A stretch of 64,000 nt of DNA from the NCBI GenBank assembly GCA_012184525.1, contig WOFQ01000010.1, positions 744,001 through 808,000 on the forward strand. Reading direction: 5' to 3'. The position numbers were made by a program, and so were the translations under genes. Below, piece after piece: positions 1 to 11,267 of this stretch; the first letter of the stretch is position 1, and each line of letters opens with the position of its first letter. Origin of the DNA: Xenoacremonium recifei. Taxonomy: Eukaryota > Ascomycota > Sordariomycetes > Hypocreales > Nectriaceae. The notes under the pieces are model-generated. The model did no database searches, was not told the origin of the DNA, and saw only the letters and a list, made by a program, of their open reading frames with translations.

Positions 1-357
1 CAGACCTCAAACAACAGATGGCCGCTGTAGAACTGTAAGAAGATTACGTTCTTGGATTTCCTGAATGACGCTAATCTTAATAGGCACTCGCGCAACTGGC
101 GATGGCACAAGAAGCATCAAGTCTGGCTGACCAAGGACGAGCACATGACACCTCAGATCCTCGGACCAACCCATGAGCGAGGCTTCTACATAGTCTGGGA
201 TACCTCGGCATGGCGAAAGGAGCGGGTGAGTTTGTCCTGAGACTTGAGACCTTATTTGAATGGATGGTTAACTAACACATCTCTGATATAGCGAGAACTT
301 ACGTTGCATTATGGTGATCTTGATACTACTCTCAGTCAAGCTCCAGTAGCTCCGTGA
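1..357 (+). CDS. NOT2: CCR4-NOT complex subunit NOT2, C-terminal end (partial)
   Basis: This is the 3' end of a gene that starts before the window. NOT2 is a scaffold subunit of the CCR4-NOT deadenylase and binds NOT1 through its C-terminal NOT-box. Three exons fit: 1-34, 84-225 and 292-357, with introns of 49 and 66 nt (GTAAGA..TAG and GTGAGT..TAG, each with a CTAAT or CTAAC branch-point). The spliced product reads MAAVEL, then HSRNWRWHKKHQVWLTKD, then ERGFYIVWD, TSAWRKERRELTLHYGDL and a stop, which is the pattern of the family's C-terminus (RNWRWHK, WLTKD, ERG, WRKE). The reading frame that stays open across 35-83 is intron and only looks coding. About 79 residues are present, and the N-terminal part cannot be judged. 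Confidence 0.88.
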
Positions 358-931
358 GCTGAGTTACCTGATTGGAAATTCCTCGAAGCAGTTGGGTGAT
401 GATTGAGATGACTCGAATTCGGCGGCTGGATTTATGAGGCGTTATGCCATTTCAGGCAGGGCAACTGTTTGTTACGGTCATTGAATCAGGTTTGGTTGAC
501 CCCGGGACTGGGACGGAATTACTACCGGTAGGCCTTAGACGTCGCGGATTTCACTGGCGGCGATGGGGGTATGCAGCAACTCTCAATACAATCAATACCT
601 CGGCTGTGATTGAGGTTGTGAAATCGTCCTTCCAGCAGGTTCCATGATGCGAAACGGCTTCCTATTCATTGTGACGTTCGAAGTTAATGTCCATGGGCGA
701 TGAGCTGATTAGCCGAGGTTTCTCCATCGATTGACGAACATCAAGGTTGGGGTGGGCTTCGGACCTTGAAGTGACCCATCTCAATTCCCCATGCACATAG
801 CTCCGCCACTTCATCCATACACCTACTGATCTAGACGGCGATATTGGTCTTCGACTTTATCTTACCTTCTTCTGCGCTCCCACCTTTGCCAATTTATCGC
901 CACTGTCGCTCTAACGAGCGTGCTCGACACT
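358..931. other. Spacer between NOT2 and the CUE1-like gene
   Basis: It holds the NOT2 3' flank and the promoter and leader of the next gene. A 67-codon open frame at 444-647 has no recognisable content and no splice support. I see nothing else. Confidence 0.6.
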
Positions 932-1553
932 ATGTCAGACGAGCAAATCTCGCTACCTTATTTCATTGCTATCATGCTTGTCTCTGGCTTGATAATACGA
1001 TATCTGTTCTTTGGAGGCTCACAACGAGAGCAGCCCAGAATAACACCAGAGGCACTTTTGAGGTCCAGAGAGATCGCAGTAGAGAGGATACAGCAGATGT
1101 TTCCCCAGGTTGATCGCCGTACCATTCTGTGGGATCTGCAGCGCAACGGAGGAAACATTCAGAACACAACTGAGCGCATCCTCGCGGGCCGTCTAGAATC
1201 GGTATGCTCCTCATTCGATGACATATGCAAATAATTACTGATGGTCTGTACAGCCTCCTATCACCTTCCAACCGCCCCCTCCCGCAGGACAGCCTGCGCC
1301 CAGCAACAGTGCCTCGATATCTCGAAAACCAGAGAAGCCGACGCAGCCGGATCTGATCACGCGATACAATCTGAAGGACAAGTTGAATCAAGAACCGCTG
1401 GAAGAGGATAAGAAAGGCAAGGGGTGGAGCTCTAATAGGGACGAGAGACAGGCGTCCTTGCAACGGAGGAGGGAGGAGATGATTCTCCAGGCGAGGAGGA
1501 AGATGGCGGCAAAGCTGGCCGAGGGCCAAGCACCAAAACCCTCGCAGGCCTAA
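932..1553 (+). CDS. CUE1: CUE-domain ER membrane protein, Cue1-like
   Basis: Predicted 189-aa protein from exons 932-1201 and 1254-1553 (52-nt intron, GTATGC..CAG). An N-terminal hydrophobic segment at about residues 7-27 looks like a membrane anchor. It is followed by a CUE domain at about 47-86 with the diagnostic MFP motif at 56-58. The C-terminal half is basic and helical (KGWSSNRDERQASLQRRREE) and fits the Ubc7-binding region of yeast Cue1. Cue1 recruits and activates the ubiquitin-conjugating enzyme Ubc7 at the ER membrane for ER-associated degradation; that role is carried over from the family. The start is the ATG of MSDEQ, the only ATG just before the anchor. The layout of anchor, CUE and basic tail supports this call over a generic CUE protein. 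Confidence 0.82.
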
Positions 1554-3910
1554 AGCGAACGGACCCGAAAGCATTACAAAGAAGCGATTTTGAATCAACA
1601 GGATATGTTGGCCATCATCTGGGGTGATGATCTCTTTGCGCAATGTGATGGGGATTGAGATACAGACTTCTGAGGGTGCCACGCGTTTGCTGCTTGTATT
1701 ATGGTCACGCGCTCTGAAGTGTTCAACCCTACTGATAACGCTTGGAGCAATGCTGACTCGGCGTTTGGAAAGCATCATGGCGTTTTGTAATTCACAATGA
1801 CTCGACCTCAGACCTATCGTCAATTGGGAGAAGCTAAGTCAGAGGCAGACGCACGCCTTTACCACTGTGGTCACATGTCTTCCAGGCGCTAGCGATGATC
1901 TACAGACGTGTTCCTCCGAGGACAATGTGCCACAGCAGGAAGCGAACATTGTAGTGCTATCAGAAGCTGACCAAGGATGCACTGTCTACGATCTTGAGTA
2001 CAGTAGAGGCTCAGATCCGCCGTCAGCACCAGGCCTCTGCTAAAGCATATGTACCTGGGTAGCTAGAGTGGGACTGTGGCAGTGTAGAGAACTGTGGCTG
2101 GGGCATGGCGACGCTCTTGATCTGTGGTGTATGATGACGCGGGAGCCGTGAAAGCTAGGGGAGGCAAACCTTGGCGTGGCCTTGTTGGTGCTGTCGTCTT
2201 TCTTGGATTTACGCTGTTGGCTGCCTCATCAGGATGTATCGTGATTCACTTTTGCGTTCGATTTGTTGAGCGTGGCCCCCTGTTCGACCGTGGTGGAGTG
2301 TGACGAGACAAAGTGCAGCTAGTAATGCAGCTGGGGGCTTGGGTGGCGATGATGATTCTTTATGTAGACCGGCGGAAGAGTTATAGTCGATACGGCGGGA
2401 GCTCTATAAATAGCTGTATGAAACCGATTTATATCCTTAGATTTTATTTTCATCGTTTAATATTCGTTATGCAAATAATCGCCATTTTTTTCTGATGATT
2501 TGGCCCGTGTCTTCGTCATTTTTTCAGCTGAAGGAGGCAGGCCGCTAAAGCATGCTGTTGGTTGGTTCTAAGCACAACGTATACAATGCTGGCTAGCATG
2601 AACACTTCAGCCCAAATGAATCTGCAGTCGTCTCCTTGAACTTGTTTTTGCGGGAACTTTAGAGATGTTCAGGAAACCTAGGTGGAGGACTTAAAAAGAG
2701 TCGAAATATCAGGTAGCTAGATATGCAATATTCAAATAAAAGCACGATACCATCGATCTCAAATACCAGGCACCTTCCACGTGAAGTGGGCTGGCTGCTT
2801 GCGACTTCCCATTTAATGGTGGCGGTTGCTGGTAGCCCCGCTGCGGGCTGAGGCAGGTTGTTTACATTGGACCTTTTTCTGCGTCAGAAGCTTGAGGTGA
2901 AGAGGACGCCTTTTGCCTTCGCCCAAAAGACCCTGGAACCCAACCGCGCTTGCCTCACCCTAACGCTGAGGCGCGAACTTTCCTTCATTCATTACTCCTT
3001 CTCCCGGCCGTTGCACGACAGCAACTTGCCTCTTGGATTCTCCTCCGACTTGACGCCTCGACAATCCTCCTCCCGACATCCTATCATCTCCCCCCCTGTG
3101 GCCGCAGACTCGCCAGTCGACACCCAGCGACGATAGGACTTTACGTCATTACGGTAAGTCGTTGTGTGCTTTCTGGAGGCTCGCAGATCATCGCGGTGCG
3201 ACATCGCCAGGATCCATGGAGTTTCCAGACTCTCGGGGAACGGCTTCCAAGGACCTTACGAGAAGAAGTTGCGCCCTGGTTCGGGGTTGCGTCTGGTTGG
3301 TTGAGCCGCAGCGAGGCCCATCTTGCAGCTGGTCGCCAGCTGGTTCGCCGTCTCGTCACTGCAACCTCTTCTCGGCTGCTTCCTTACCCTCCATTTTCCT
3401 TCCCACATCCTTCAAGAGTTTTGGTTTGGCTGCTACCTGATATTTGCACACCTTCACTACAAACTTCTTTCTGACAACATTCTGTGCGGTTCCTCACTCG
3501 CGCACTCCCTTCACGTCTTCTGTCTCAGCACCCAATGCCGGCTGTCGTGGGACCAGATGGCTGACTGTTTGCAGTATTATATAGCACTCCAAGATCACCC
3601 TTGATCACACTCATTTGTGCACGATCCTTTATCTTCATTTTCGACAAAGCCTTCGTACACGTCAACCGTCTCGATACTCTGCGCGGCCGAATTCCGACTT
3701 GGCCAATAGAAGTCCGCTCATACGACCAGTCAAGCAGCCAGATCTCGTAGCTCGCAGAGTCAACTCCGAGAAGCGACCTTCCCTTGAAGTATATGCCACC
3801 TCGGGGGCATATGCCCTCTTTTGCGATCGCCCTTGAATATTTGACTAGGAAGCATCTCTCTATGGGCCGGTAGAGCTGCTTCATCCCGCACATCAAGCGT
3901 GTCGATTGCG
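1554..3910. other. Long gene-free leader/spacer before the J-domain gene
   Basis: No convincing coding sequence in 2.36 kb on either strand. A good TATA box lies at 2405-2412 with no gene close behind it. From about 2900 the plus strand turns pyrimidine-rich, as fungal 5' leaders do. A strong donor (GGTAAGT) at 3154 could start a 5'-UTR intron of the J-domain gene. Many short open frames are present (for example 2950-3474) and have no family resemblance. Confidence 0.55.
2405..2412 (+). promoter_or_regulatory. Orphan TATA-box-like element
   Basis: TATAAATA, flanked by AGCTC and GCTGT. The nearest plus-strand coding start is about 1.5 kb downstream, so it may mark the far 5' end of the J-domain transcript or a separate non-coding transcript. 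Confidence 0.35.
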
Positions 3911-6900
3911 ATGGGTACCCCACGAGATTATTACGCTGATTTGGAACTGCCTCCAACAGCGGATGTCCAAGAGATCAGAAAGCAGTTTCGAAAGCTCGGT
4001 ACGGGCCTCTACCATGACTATGGTGCCCCTGTACTAATCTGTGTACTTAGCTCTGAAATATCATCCCGATCGGAACCCCGGACGAGAGCAGGAGGTCAAT
4101 TCGAAATTTCAAATCATTCAGTCTGCTCACGAGGTCTTGACCGACCCAGAGCAAAAAGCGAAGTACGATGCTACTCGAACAAAGTCGAGATATCCAACGG
4201 CATCTGGCGTAAAGGGTAACCCATGGGCAAACGCTGGCTCCCAATTCCCACCGCCACCTCGGCGCAATGCATCATCCCGGACACAACCGCCTCCCTCCGG
4301 CGCCCAAAGATGGCAGACGAGATTCTCTTCTGGTGTGCCCCCGACCGCGAAGCAGGCCACCAGCGTCGATCCTGAAGCCAAGAAGAACGCTGCCAGAGCG
4401 TTCGAGAACATGCGCAAAGGTCACCCATCATCTAAGCCCCAACCACCCCCTCCGCCGCCGCGGACCGAATCTGCACGCCAGCGGGCTCAGGCCTCGTTCG
4501 GCTCCAGGAAAGCTGGTTATCAGCCTCGATCGGCAATGCCCGGTGACGAGCCTCCTGTTGCCAGTGCCAACTATACCACCAGACCAGATTCGGACCGCCA
4601 TGCTTATACCTACAATCCACAACAACCATCACAATCTCATCCAGCAATGCCCGACCCCCTGAGCCAGTTTAGAGACCAAGATCCTGCTATGGATTTCCGT
4701 AAATCGGCTCCCTACTCACGGCAGACTGGGGAGAAGACCAACCTCTTTGACGGCACACCCTTGGCTCGGGCTAAGAGTACTAGGGACGCGACGCGCCATG
4801 GGGAGGCTTCTTCATCCGATGATGTACCTTCTCCTAGGCAGCGTAGTGCAAGTGTGCCTGAGGACGGTACCGCGGACGGATCTCCTTCGACGCCTCGAAA
4901 AGCCCGAGAGCGGCAGAACCCACCGCCGAACGTTTCTGGAATGACGCCAGATGCTCGGCCCAAGATTCCCATGAAGAAGACTCGAAATGTCCCGCCGCCA
5001 TTCAATGCCGACTTCAGCTTCAACGGAGCTTCGTCGCCTAATACTGTAACCCCCACGGAGTCTACGACGAAGGGTGAAGACGGTATGTAGCAAGCAAATT
5101 ATCGTATATGATTCGTTTTACTAACCTGCTCAGCCTCGGCAAACCCCAATAACGGCACAAATGGCCCGCCAATGTATGCTACAACGTCCAATTATCCGTC
5201 TTACAAATTTTCTCCCCTGTCAGAAAACGTCAAATACGATATGTACAGCACACTTCGATTTCGACACTCTCGGAAAGCATCTCAAAGTGAAGGTGCACAA
5301 CAACAGAGCATCGGAACCGAGGACTGTACCCCCCGCAAGACTCCTAGTGGAGATTCTATACCCTCTAGTCAACTTACACCCTTTGAACGGCATCAGCAGA
5401 AAGTGCTCTCTCGTCTCATCGATAATATGGCAGAGCTCACACCGACGCCTAAGCAGAAACCCCATGTTCTCTCGCACAAGACAGTTCAAATCACCACATC
5501 GAGTTGCGCTGACAGATCCTCCTCTCATAGCTTTAGCTTCCCTCTCAAAGACGACGCCAATACGTTTGCCCGATCGTCCCCAGATATGCACCAGTTCACA
5601 AGGCGAAGTACTGATGACATAAATACCAGTTTTGTGAACGGCACTCCTTCCACGGGTTCTTGGCAGTTCAGTGCTGGAGGAGACGAGAGCAAGCCGATGT
5701 CGCCTTCACAGACAGCTAATCCAACAGGTCGAGACTCGCCGAGCAAGCGTCCACCCCCGAGCCGCACCGAAACCCCAGGCTCATTGTCCGAATCTGGAGT
5801 CTCTGATGCTGCGTTCAATCCAGATGGATGGGGTGACAAGTTTGGACCGCAGACATTCGTACCCCAAAGATCGCAGACGAACTCAGCATCGCCATCGAAA
5901 GGTGGTCGCGCCGCTTCTAAGAAGCCGAGGCCTACGAAGCAAATGGCAGAGAATACCATTGTCATTGATGATAGCAGCAGCGGCGACGAAGTTTTCGAGT
6001 GGCGTGGAAGGAAGCCCCAGGCAGAACCTGTCGCCGCGGAGAGTCCGCAGGCAATGGACATCGATAGTCCTCCTGCTGCCGATCCTGCTCCTCCCTCAGC
6101 TGGCGTCCCTTCAGCCCCATCACCATCTCCGGAAGCCAACACGGCCCGCAAGATCAATGTTGAACCCACAAGACCAGAATGGCGGCCTGGAAACGTCGAA
6201 GGACTCGGTGGCGATACCAAACCTGAAGGGCAAAATCCTGTTGAGCCAGGTGAAGAAGCTCCGAAGTCAACACAACCTCAGGAAACGGGAACCTCAGGGT
6301 TCGATGTCAAGCAGGCTGAGACTGAGACCACAACAAACAAGGTTCCCGAACCTCCGAAGCCAACAGTCCATCCTACCAACATTGGATCTGAGGATAGCGA
6401 GGAGTTCAGGGCTTCCCTTGCTGATTTGAAGAACGTGGCTCCCTTTGTTCAGCAACCTTCTGGGTTGAAATCATTTGTTGATCTGAAGGATACTCTTCCA
6501 TTTGAGAGCAAGGCGGCTTCCGACATCTCAGTCAAGCTCCCAAAGGCACCCCCGTTGGTCTTCCCAGCAGTGCCTCTCCCCCCTCGACTTCCGGCTGCTT
6601 GCTATGTCAATGGGCTTACGCCAAGCCAAACCTCCTGGGACAAGTACGAGAAGGACTTCGAGGCGTATCTTCAACAGTGGGATACCTTCAACGCATTGGT
6701 TGTTGATCATTTCGCAACGCGGAAGATCAACATCAAGAGTAGCAGAGAATCTAAAGGCTACTCTTTCTTGAGATCTCGCAACGAGCACGAGCTTCAGGAA
6801 TACTACAGCTGGGTACAACAGGACATCGATGTTCGGAAGCGATGGGGCGAAGCATGTGAGAATCATCGGGATCGACTTCGAGATTTCATGGCGTTCCGAC

Positions 6901-6914
6901 AGAGAATGAATTAA
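3911..6914 (+). CDS. Large J-domain (DnaJ-type) co-chaperone with disordered middle and conserved-looking C-terminus
   Basis: Predicted 966 aa from exons 3911-3998, 4051-5082 and 5134-6914 (introns of 52 and 51 nt). The J-domain is at the extreme N-terminus (about 5-75) with its HPD motif at 34-36, formed across the first intron (KLALKYHPDRNPG). It should stimulate the ATPase of an Hsp70 partner. Residues of about 80-850 are low complexity, rich in Pro, Ser, Gln and charge, and probably disordered, with short acidic stretches (IVIDDSSSGDEVFEW). The last ~105 residues (about 862-966) are ordered-looking, rich in aromatic and charged residues (SWDKYEKDFEAYLQQW, EYYSWVQQDIDVRKRW), and match no domain I can name. 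I know no experimental role, so no symbol is given. The start gives the J-domain its normal N-terminus. Confidence 0.85.
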
Positions 6915-7860
6915 ACTGCAATTTGTGTGGTCTACTTAAGGAGTTGGCACCGGGAAAGACGAATATCATCAACTCAATACCTTAGTGGCGGCGGAAGACT
7001 GAACAGAGTTTGACCATCAGACGGAAAACGATTAACAGCTACGGAAAGAAGCGCATCGTGTTCAACATTGCTCGGGCGGTTCGATATTTGCGAGAGCGAT
7101 GCATGGCATTTTAAATTTGAGACGGTTTGATTCAATTCAGGCAGACGCTTTGGAGTCCGTGAAAGAATGGGCCTTCGTTGGCTTCGACACAAGAGGGCTA
7201 GAGAGGATTAAAGGCAGCTCCCCACGGGCTTTATTGCCCTTACACACCATGTTTGCGAGTCTGGAGCGGAGCGATTTGGGGAGTCATGGTCGAGTAGCAG
7301 CACTTCAGCTCCTGATTTGGTTGTATGAATAATTCAACGTTTGGGATGGCATGTAGGGATAGACCGGGATAGCAAGCTTGCCACGATGTCAATGATGTAA
7401 CGAATCAATGGCTAAATTTAAAATTTCTTGACATTTTGCTTTTCTTCGATTTTGACTGGTCGCGAGAGAAAGTAACCGGGCAATGAGCATAGTAGTAGGG
7501 GCGCTTCCTTCGCCTGAGTTGATGGCAGTGATTCACACTCGCTCCTCGGCCAACCAAATTCACTTGAAAGGCCTCCCTCCTAATTTGGCAAGAGGAAAGA
7601 GGAAGACGATGAATTCAGGGGACCATTTAAGTCATCCGCCTCTCAGAGACGCTTCCTCAACCTTCTCATCTCACAACAATCTCTCATCCACGTTTCCACA
7701 GAACCATCCGTGAGAGTAAAGCCTACCTCAACACACTTTATTGTTCCTTCCCCAACACTTGATTCTCATGGATATTTTCAGGGAGTGATCGGAGCAAGTG
7801 TCTAGAAGCCTCTTCCATTCAAGGACATTCACTGGTAATTGTAGGTCTGTCTTTGTTTCT

Positions 7861-7887
7861 CCTGTCACTCCTGTCACCCCTGTCACC
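7861..7887 (+). repeat. 9-bp tandem repeat (CCTGTCACY, three copies)
   Basis: Three head-to-tail copies of CCTGTCACT/C lie about 45 nt upstream of the TATA box of the Myb-like gene. They could be a clustered factor-binding site or simple-sequence slippage. Confidence 0.6.
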
Positions 7888-7931
7888 CCTTCCTTTCCCT
7901 CACCTTCTTCCTCACTCTAGTCTCTGGCAGC

Positions 7932-7938
7932 TATAAAG
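7932..7938 (+). promoter_or_regulatory. TATA box of the Myb-like gene
   Basis: TATAAAG lies about 160 nt upstream of the start codon and is followed by a C/T-rich leader, the usual arrangement in filamentous fungi. Confidence 0.55.
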
Positions 7939-8095
7939 ACACATATTCTGCGAGTCCCATCTACTCTGATCTCTTTCTCTCTTCCTACCCATCACCATCC
8001 CAGAGGAACAGTCGTTGACAAAGACGTTCTTCAGCACTCAGCAGTACCTGTCCCAACTCCTTCAACAACTTTCACACTCTCATACCTTCATCGCC

Positions 8096-8747
8096 ATGTC
8101 CGACAACGAAGTCACTGGCAAGGCCGCCGTCTGGACGGAGGAAGCTAAGGTGAGCCAGCCTCGAACTGTCATCTAGTATGCCAAATCTCACTTTATTGTA
8201 GTATCAGTTTCTTCTCCGCGTCGTCGCTCAGCTCAAGGATGACGGCAAGACCATTAACTGGTCTCGCATCCAGATGCCGAACCGCACCACCAAATCTCTG
8301 CAGAACATGTGGACCAAGATCAATAAAGCCATTGCTGAGATTCAGGAGGCGGATGAGGAGATGGGTCTGACTCTCCCGAAGGCCACTCGTAAGATTCCCA
8401 AAGACTTGGAACAACAACTTGAACCAGTTTGCTAATTAGTATTTCTTCCTGCCATTAGCCCGTAAGCGCGGCCGCAAGAAGTCCGAGGCCGTGAATGCCG
8501 ACGACGATGACGAGATGGGTGAGCCGACTCCCAAGAAGCCTGCCTCTGCCCGCAAGAAGACCTCGACTGGTGAGTTCATCCAGTCAACCTGACCCAACGA
8601 ATCGAAGAAAGTGACTGACCTTGCACGACAGGATCCGCCAAGAAGGGCAAACAACCCAAGGGCGAAGACGATGAGCCCATGGACCCCTTCAAGACCGAGC
8701 ATGTCGACGGTCTGATGATGGACCCTCATCAGCCCGGAGAAATCTGA
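8096..8747 (+). CDS. Small Myb/SANT-like DNA-binding protein with AT-hook-like motif
   Basis: Predicted 155 aa from four exons: 8096-8149, 8202-8388, 8459-8569 and 8632-8747. All splice phases agree. Residues of about 13-60 form one Myb-like repeat with the spaced aromatics W-T-E-E, I-N-W-S-R and the third-helix motif TTKSLQNMWTKI. It is followed by a basic AT-hook-like KRGRKK and a lysine- and acid-rich tail. The layout suggests a small nuclear DNA- or chromatin-binding protein; the target is unknown. Single-repeat proteins of this size are common in Pezizomycotina, but I know no characterised counterpart. The first exon is only 18 codons long, and its splice donor region recurs at 9268-9285. 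Confidence 0.78.
8140..8157 (+). repeat. 18-bp direct repeat, copy 1
   Basis: GGAAGCTAAGGTGAGCCA spans the exon 1/intron 1 junction of the Myb-like gene. The identical string recurs at 9268-9285 in the next spacer. Confidence 0.7.
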
Positions 8748-9481
8748 GAACCCTGAGGCTCAGCCTCGCTTCATTTGATCCCAGCAACATCTGAAACTTC
8801 ATTTACCTGGCTACTTATGATAAAGAGTCTACGATGGACAATACTTGATGGGATCTAGGGCAATGCGGCAAGCTAGGGTAATGAAAGAGCGGCGAGGAGT
8901 AGTTGCTAGAGAGGAGCTCATGGATGCGATAGATAGGCGATGGAGACGGTGGTCGCTTTGCCGCAGATAGTAGAGAGAGAAAATCAGATTCTATCTGACC
9001 AGTTGACTGAGTCTACCGTGTGACTAAATTGTCGGCGACATCGTATCCCAGCAAACGTCCCCGGCACTCCGCACTTCACTTGACCACGCCCCAAGTTCAT
9101 AAGTCTTCAAAGTTGACATCTGTCGTAAATTTGCCCCGACCATCCGAAACATCAAATCCTGTCCTCGTTTTTAATTGACCTGAATGGGCATTGGCTGCCT
9201 ACTTAAGTATTGCAGCTCCAGTACAGGTGAAGATCTAAGTGGAGGCCGTTGAAGATGATCTAGCGGCGGAAGCTAAGGTGAGCCAAGAGCCGGTAGTTCC
9301 TGCAGCCGAACGCGGAGAATCAGGCCATGAGAACCTTGATGTTGAGACTGCCGGTTCTTCGGGTTTGCTGCGCTTTTAATACTTGCATCTACCTTATGCT
9401 CTTCTCAAAGGAACATGAAGGGGTTATAGCCCGTCTTTGTTTTTCTCTGCACTTGCCCTTTCTGGTTTTTTGAATAACGAG
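8748..9481. other. Spacer between the Myb-like and ferroportin-like genes
   Basis: No gene seen. It contains the second copy of an 18-bp repeat (9268-9285). Otherwise it is 3' flank, then promoter and leader. Confidence 0.6.
9268..9285 (+). repeat. 18-bp direct repeat, copy 2
   Basis: Exact copy of the exon/intron junction string at 8140-8157. Similarity does not extend beyond it, so if it is a duplication relic only this piece survives. Confidence 0.65.
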
Positions 9482-11267
9482 ATGGCCCGCGTTTCAATCG
9501 AAGACGAAGAGCTGGCCCCGTTTCTCCAGCTCGATCTGCCCTTGGATGAATCTCAGAGAGCCCCGGGACCTCAGAGCCCGCCTGTGGCTGATGAGGGCCC
9601 AGAAGGCGTGAATCAGACCATCACAGGGAGCAAGAGACGCTTATACGTCTCGCATTTCCTGTCGACATGCAATTCCCGCGTCTTCGAGTTCGGCGCAGTG
9701 CTGTACCTCGCTGCCATCTTTCCTGGCACGCTGGTCCCGATGTCGGTGTACGCAATGGCCAGGGGCGCGTCGGCGATTCTGCTCTCGTCGCTGGTGGGAC
9801 GATTCATTGATCGCGGAGACCGTCTGAAGGTCGTGCGCTTATCGATTGGTAAGGCTCTTTCGTCTGGATGCTTGATGATATACCAATAAGAAATGCAGTG
9901 TCCCAGCGAATGGCTGTTGCTGTGTCGTGCGTCATGTTCTTCATCCTTGCTAGAGCCAAGGAGACACCACGAGCCCTTGAAATAGGGCTCCTCGGTGTTC
10001 TTGTTTTTATGGCTTGTATTGAAAAATTAGGATCAATCATGAATCTTGTGTCTGTAGAAAGAGACTGGGTGGTCGTTGTCGCTAACGACGATCTGGTAAA
10101 TCTTCGAGGTCCGTGAGTATTCATTCACCGTCACTCGATTCCTGCTAACAGCTCCAACATCAGAGATGAACTCTCAAATGAGGCGTATTGATCTGGTCTG
10201 CAAGTTACTCGGGCCGTTCTTCATTGGAATTATCGATGGTGTCTCAACCGAGACTGCGATCTTAGTGAACTTGGGGATGAACTGCCTTTCTGTTATTGTT
10301 GAGTACTTTTCGATAGCAAAGGTAAGTGGCTGCCTTCTTTCCGCCCCAGCCTGCAAACAACTTCTAACAATGCGCACAGGTCTATTATCGTGTTCCAGAC
10401 CTGCAGAAGCCCAAATTTGTGCCGAGTAATCACCTACCGGTTGATCATAATAGCGACGGCACGACAATATCTCGAAAATGGAGATCGCTAAAGACAGCCA
10501 CAAAGATGGCGGGCAAGGATCTCATGCTCTACTTTAGACACTCCGCCTTCATGCCCTCCTTTGCAGGGGCACTACTCTACTTCACTGTTCTCTCGTTCTC
10601 CGGGCAGATGATCACTTACCTTCTGGCGAGTGGATACACCTCTATCCAAATCGCCGTTGCCAGAGCCGTTTCGGTAGCTTTCGAAGTTCTAGCAACCTGG
10701 CTGGGGCCCTGGTTGATGGAGAGAATAGGACCTATTCGTGCTGGTCTGTGGTTTTCCAGCTGGCAGGTTGGGTGCCTCGCATTGGGCATGTCGATATTCT
10801 GGTCATACGCCGATAATTCTCTGATCTCTGCTTCGGCGCTTGTGGGAGGTACGATTCTTAGTCGTGTAGGTTTATGGGGGTTTGATTTGTCCGCCCAGAT
10901 CCTGGTGCAGGAGGTACGTGTCCGGTTTCTTCCTGATCCCTAACTAAATACTAATCAGGCAACGCACCAGGAAGTTGAAGCAGAAAGCCGTGGAGCATTT
11001 TCGGCGGTCGAAGCAAGCTGGCAGAACGCTTTTGAGATGCTCTCGTACATGGTGACTATCGTTTTCTCTTCTCCCGACCAATTTCGATACCCAGCAACGG
11101 CCAGTGTTGGTGCAGTGGCCAGCGCATGGGTGCTGTATAGCCGATTTGTGAAAGATCGCCGTGGCCACCTTTGCCATCTGCCGGCCTGTATATCTCACGA
11201 GAAACGAAGGCGGCCAACAGAGGAGGGATCTGAGCTCATACCGCGTGGGCATCGTGAAAGGTTCTAG
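9482..11267 (+). CDS. Ferroportin / solute carrier family 40 type metal exporter
   Basis: Predicted 525-aa multi-span membrane protein from exons 9482-9848, 9899-10108, 10164-10321, 10380-10913 and 10959-11267. After a ~50-residue soluble N-terminus comes the family's first helix region (LYVSHFLSTCNSRVFEFG) and the MSVYAMARGASAILLS-GRFID segment. Then follow SIVSQRMAV, MNSQMRRIDL, which is a strong SLC40 signature, and a long helical second half. The family exports ferrous iron or related metals; substrate and membrane in fungi are uncertain. Frame continuity into MNSQMRRIDL needs a weak donor, GTCCGT at 10109, although a textbook GTGAGT sits 4 nt downstream in the wrong frame. Metal-binding residues were not checked one by one. 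Confidence 0.85.

Larger units (their letters stand above)
6915..8095. other. Spacer and promoter of the Myb-like gene
   Basis: No gene seen. The distal part is A+T-richer. The last ~250 nt is a typical fungal promoter and leader, with a 9-bp tandem repeat at 7861-7887, a TATA box at 7932 and a C/T-rich leader to the ATG. Confidence 0.6.

Noticed and set aside
35..83. Coding frame that appears to start at 52 in the NOT2 fragment
   Set aside because: This stretch is an intron: splicing 34 to 84 joins MAAVEL to HSRNWRWHK, the family sequence.
972..1823. 283-codon minus-strand open frame
   Set aside because: It lies antisense across the CUE1-like gene, has no family resemblance or splice logic, and is explained by the composition of the real gene.
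5525..6220. 231-codon minus-strand open frame
   Set aside because: Antisense to the low-complexity part of the J-domain protein; Pro/Ser/Gly composition mirrors that gene.
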